64,000 nt of DNA, from positions 1-64,000 of the forward strand of contig QFNF01000009.1 in assembly GCA_003240755.1 (NCBI GenBank), in the 5' to 3' direction. Shown here piece after piece: positions 61,368-64,000 of the stretch. Each line of letters starts with the position of its first letter. Position 1 is the stretch's first letter. Position numbers and translations under genes: made by a program. Source of the stretch: Sphingomonas hengshuiensis (GTDB taxonomy: Bacteria; Pseudomonadota; Alphaproteobacteria; Sphingomonadales; Sphingomonadaceae). A model generated the notes under the pieces. The model was not told where the DNA came from, did no database searches, and saw only the letters and a list, made by a program, of their open reading frames with translations.

Positions 61368-62870
61368 ATGCCACACGAACCGGTCCGCTCGATCGTCATC
61401 GTCGGCGGCGGCACCGCCGGGTGGATGGCCGCGACCTATCTCGCGCGGCGGCTGACCCATCTCGACCTGTCGATCACCGTCGTCGACAGCGCGGCGATCG
61501 GCACGGTCGGCGTGGGCGAGGCGACGGTGCCCGCGATCCGCGATTTCCTGTCCGCGGTCGAACTGGGCGAACCCGACGTGCTGCGCGACACCGGCGGCAC
61601 GATCAAATACGGCATCCGCTTCGATGGCTGGGGGGGCGCGGGGCACCGCTTCTTCCACCCCTTCGGCCTGTACGGCGTCGGCGCGGGCGGCGTCGCGTTC
61701 CACCATTACTGGCTGAAGCTCCACGCCGCCGGGCGGGCGGGGCCGCTGTCCGATTACTGCCTCGCGACGCAGCTTGCCCGGCGCGGGCTGTTCCTGCCGC
61801 CGGCCGATCGGCCCGCCAACGACCTGGGCGTGTTCGACTTCGCGCTGCATTTCGACGCGGCGGCGTTTGCCGCCATGCTGCGCCGCCTGGCGCTCGCCAA
61901 CCGGGTGACGCATGTCGACGGACGGATCGACCATGTGGCGACCGATCCCGTGCGGGGCCATGTGACCGGGGTGACGCTCGCCGACGGACGCGGCATCGCC
62001 GGCGACCTGTGGATCGACGCGTCGGGGTTTCGCAGCCTGTTGCTGGGCGGGGCGCTGGACGTGCCCTATGTCGACTGGCGGCACTGGCTGCCGTGCGACC
62101 GCGCGGTGGCGATCCCGTGCCGCGCGGCGCCGGGCGATCCCGTCCCCTATACCGTCGCCACGGCGCGGGCGGCGGGCTGGCAATGGCGCATCCCCCTGCG
62201 CCGCCGCATCGGCAACGGATCGGTCTATTGCAGCGATTTCCAGTCGGACGGCGATGCCGAAACCGCCCTGCTCGCCAGCCTCGAGGGCGCGCCGCTGGCC
62301 GATCCCAACCGGCTGCGCTTCACGACCGGCCACCGCGAACGCTTCTGGAGCGGCAATGTCGTCGGGCTGGGCCTTGCCTCGGGCTTTCTCGAACCGCTGG
62401 AATCGACCAGCATCTCGCTGATCCAGTCGGGGCTGGAACGCTTCGTCGCGCTGTTCCCCGACCGGGACTGCGACCCGCGCCTCGCCGCCACCTATAACCG
62501 GCAATCGGTGCTGGAATTCGAACGACTGCGCGACTTCCTGTTCCTCCATTACCTCGCCAACGGTCGCGACGAACCGTTCTGGCGGGCGATCCGCGCGGTC
62601 GAACCGCCCGAATCGCTGCGGATCAAGCTGGATGCGTGGCGTTCGGGGGGCGAATTCGTGCGCAACGAATGGGATACGTTCCACGACCCGAGCTGGCTGA
62701 GCCTCTATGCCGGGTTCGGCGACCTGCCCGCCCGCCATTCGCCGCTGGCCGACGCCATTGCCGACGATGCGCTGGCCGACAGCTTCGCGCGGATGCGCGA
62801 CGCCATTGCCGGGACGCTGGCCCTTGCCGAACCGCATGGCGCCTTCCTCGCGCGGGTGGCGGGTGGATGA
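61368..62870 (+). CDS. Flavin-dependent tryptophan-halogenase-like enzyme
   Basis: A 500-residue FAD enzyme. It has the nucleotide-binding IVIVGGGTAGWMAATYLA near residue 8 (GxGxxG form), IGTVGVGEATVPAI, the possible catalytic Lys in GGTIKYGIRFDGWGG, and the family motif WxWxIP in GWQWRIPL near residue 270, then GLASGFLEPLESTSI. These define the tryptophan halogenase family. Members next to TonB receptors and glycoside hydrolases have unknown substrates, so free tryptophan should not be assumed. GGGGA precedes the ATG at 61368, and 36 codons of open frame before it are low-complexity. A reductase partner is not encoded here. Confidence 0.88.
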   Translation: MPHEPVRSIVIVGGGTAGWMAATYLARRLTHLDLSITVVDSAAIGTVGVGEATVPAIRDFLSAVELGEPDVLRDTGGTIKYGIRFDGWGGAGHRFFHPFGLYGVGAGGVAFHHYWLKLHAAGRAGPLSDYCLATQLARRGLFLPPADRPANDLGVFDFALHFDAAAFAAMLRRLALANRVTHVDGRIDHVATDPVRGHVTGVTLADGRGIAGDLWIDASGFRSLLLGGALDVPYVDWRHWLPCDRAVAIPCRAAPGDPVPYTVATARAAGWQWRIPLRRRIGNGSVYCSDFQSDGDAETALLASLEGAPLADPNRLRFTTGHRERFWSGNVVGLGLASGFLEPLESTSISLIQSGLERFVALFPDRDCDPRLAATYNRQSVLEFERLRDFLFLHYLANGRDEPFWRAIRAVEPPESLRIKLDAWRSGGEFVRNEWDTFHDPSWLSLYAGFGDLPARHSPLADAIADDALADSFARMRDAIAGTLALAEPHGAFLARVAGG

Positions 62871-62962
62871 ACGGATCGTCCCCCTCGGCCCGGCATCCTT
62901 CCGCAATCCATGGCCGTGATCGCATCGCGACCGGCCCCTTGCCTGATGAAAAGGACCTTTGC

Positions 62963-64000
62963 ATGAACATCGCGCGCATGAGGATCGCTGCCATGGCGGC
63001 GCTGCTGGCGGGGACGGGCTGGGCGACGCTGGCGGCGGCACAGGTGCCCGCGAACGGCGGGCCGTACAATGCCAGCTTCCTGACCGGCGGCATCGGCATC
63101 GAACGCCCGGTGGCGGGCACGGTGACGCAGGCGAACGCGCCCTACAGCATGACGTTGTGGGTAAGGGGCGATGCACGGCAGGCGGGGGTCGTGCCGCTGG
63201 TGGCGCTGGGCGATGCGCGGGTCGTCGCGCTGGACGACGGGCGGCTGACGTTCACCGACGGCGCGGCGACGCTGGCCGGCCCGGCGATCGCGCCCGGCCG
63301 CTGGACGCCGGTGGCGGTCGTGTCGGACGGCAGCCGCGCCACCCTGTATGTCGATGGTCGCCGCGTCGCCACCGGCGCGGCGCGTTCCAGCGCCACCGGC
63401 GGCATGCTGCACGTCGCGCGCGCGGTGCCGGGCCGGCCCCATTTCGGCGGCACGCTGGTCGGCGTCACGCTGCACGACCGCGCGCTGTCGGCCGCCGCCA
63501 TCGCCGCGATGCCGCGCCCCGACTTCGCCCATGTCCAGCTCTGGGAAGTCGGCGTGTCGTGGCCGTTCCAGAAACAGGCCAATATCGGCCTGACCCAGCA
63601 GCAGGACGCATGGACCCTGCCGCAGTCGAAGGGCGATGCCTATAGCGCGCCCGTCGCCAGACCGCTGCCCAACGCGCCCGCGCTGCAACCGACCGCGCCG
63701 GGGCGGTGGCAGATCAATGGCTGGCAGCTTGCCGCCGCCCCCGACGTGGCGGGCGACGGTGCGGCGCTGTCGCGGCCGGGCAATCCCGGGGGCGAATGGC
63801 GCGCGGCGACGGTGCCGGGCACGGTGCTCCAGACGCTGGTCGATCGCGGCGTCTATCCCGATCCCTATTACGGCCTCAACAACCTGAAGATCCCCGAAAA
63901 GCTGGCGCGGCAGGATTACTGGTACCGCACCCGCTTCACCGTGCCGGCCGAAGCGGCGGGCAGGAAGCTGACGATCGTGTTCGGCGGCATCAACTATGCC
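62963..64000 (+). CDS. LamG-like plus glycoside hydrolase family 2 protein (3' end beyond the window)
   Basis: The first 346 codons of a secreted hydrolase that runs off the window. It has a signal peptide (MNIARMRIAAMAALLAGTGWATLAAAQ), then a LamG/concanavalin-like domain (residues 28-195: YSMTLWVRGDA, GRWTPVAVVSDGSRATLYVDGRRV, FGGTLVGVTLHDRALS). From about 245 comes the N-terminal sugar-binding domain of GH2 enzymes (WQINGWQL, EWRAATVPGTVLQTLVDRGV, YPDPYYGLNNLKIP, YWYRTRFTVP). The G-x-Y-P-D-P-Y-x-G-x-N form suits the exo-beta-glucosaminidase/mannosidase branch. The catalytic Glu residues lie outside the window. AAGGA precedes the ATG. It is probably co-transcribed with the halogenase-like gene. 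Confidence 0.85.
   Translation, partial: MNIARMRIAAMAALLAGTGWATLAAAQVPANGGPYNASFLTGGIGIERPVAGTVTQANAPYSMTLWVRGDARQAGVVPLVALGDARVVALDDGRLTFTDGAATLAGPAIAPGRWTPVAVVSDGSRATLYVDGRRVATGAARSSATGGMLHVARAVPGRPHFGGTLVGVTLHDRALSAAAIAAMPRPDFAHVQLWEVGVSWPFQKQANIGLTQQQDAWTLPQSKGDAYSAPVARPLPNAPALQPTAPGRWQINGWQLAAAPDVAGDGAALSRPGNPGGEWRAATVPGTVLQTLVDRGVYPDPYYGLNNLKIPEKLARQDYWYRTRFTVPAEAAGRKLTIVFGGINYA

Noticed and set aside
61368..62870. True tryptophan halogenase of an antibiotic cluster
   Set aside because: The neighbours are a TonB receptor and a glycoside hydrolase, with no biosynthetic genes or flavin reductase.
60744..63176. 810-residue minus-strand frame opposite the receptor, halogenase-like and GH2 genes
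   Set aside because: It crosses three supported genes on the other strand. No motif was found.
1..64000. CRISPR arrays, tRNA or rRNA genes, and insertion-sequence transposases
   Set aside because: No regularly spaced repeats, no cloverleaf-like sequence and no transposase motifs were noticed by eye. A tRNAscan or ISfinder run would settle it.

Overview
The window is GC-rich chromosomal DNA that looks like a sphingomonad (Sphingomonas or a close relative, Alphaproteobacteria). The grounds are three large TonB-dependent receptors, a PhoD-type phosphatase behind a receptor, a tryptophan-halogenase-like gene next to a receptor and a glycoside hydrolase, GTACCCC/GGGGTAC intergenic palindromes, and a GumB/Wza plus tyrosine-autokinase polysaccharide export set. 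This is judged from the sequence alone, and the genus is inferred.

Region 1 (1-18.9 kb, all minus strand) is one long polysaccharide operon ending in a clear intrinsic terminator at its 3' end (28-61). In transcription order it encodes an initiating glycosyl-1-phosphate transferase, WbpA-WbpB-WbpD-WbpE, a Wzx flippase, HisH-HisF-WbpG, WbpI, a glycosyltransferase, a Wzy-like polymerase, a second glycosyltransferase, a 4,6-dehydratase, a WbuB-like glycosyltransferase, an RmlD-like reductase and a 2-epimerase. The Wbp set predicts UDP-ManNAc3NAcA, and HisH/HisF/WbpG should convert it to the acetamidino sugar ManNAc3NAmA. The last enzymes predict an N-acetyl-L-6-deoxyhexosamine. L-QuiNAc is more likely than L-FucNAc, because the reductase lacks the cupin domain of FnlB/WbjC.

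Region 2 (18.9-29.1 kb) has glpD, then the export machinery on the minus strand: O-antigen ligase/polymerase-like protein, GumB/Wza-like lipoprotein, fused chain-length regulator/tyrosine kinase, and a membrane-anchored TPR-like protein. Divergent from these is a 920-residue phage-spike-like protein with a BNR/Kelch propeller and no other phage gene nearby.

Region 3 (29.4-35.1 kb) holds a secreted low-complexity protein, a frameshifted secreted protein, a subtilase whose gene carries REP palindromes in frame, an ECF sigma/anti-sigma pair, a MITE-like element and a WGR protein. Region 4 (35.1-47.7 kb) has two TonB receptors flanking a PhoD phosphatase (one of them in its operon, with a possible Pho box), a ParDE and an AbrB-VapC toxin-antitoxin pair, UDP-glucose dehydrogenase, and an MHYT-GGDEF-EAL protein.

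Region 5 (47.7-55.7 kb) is a MacAB-like exporter with a GIN-domain protein, divergent from a two-component pair whose NtrC-like regulator has a degenerate AAA+ domain. Region 6 (55.7-64 kb) has two small membrane proteins, a ParA/ribbon-helix-helix module set among TGTCGACA motifs, and a carbohydrate-use cluster of TonB receptor, flavin-dependent halogenase-like enzyme and LamG-GH2 protein. The last runs off the window edge.

REP-type palindromes occur only from 30.6 kb onward, and none was seen in the polysaccharide locus. That fits a separate, probably transferred, origin for the sugar operon.
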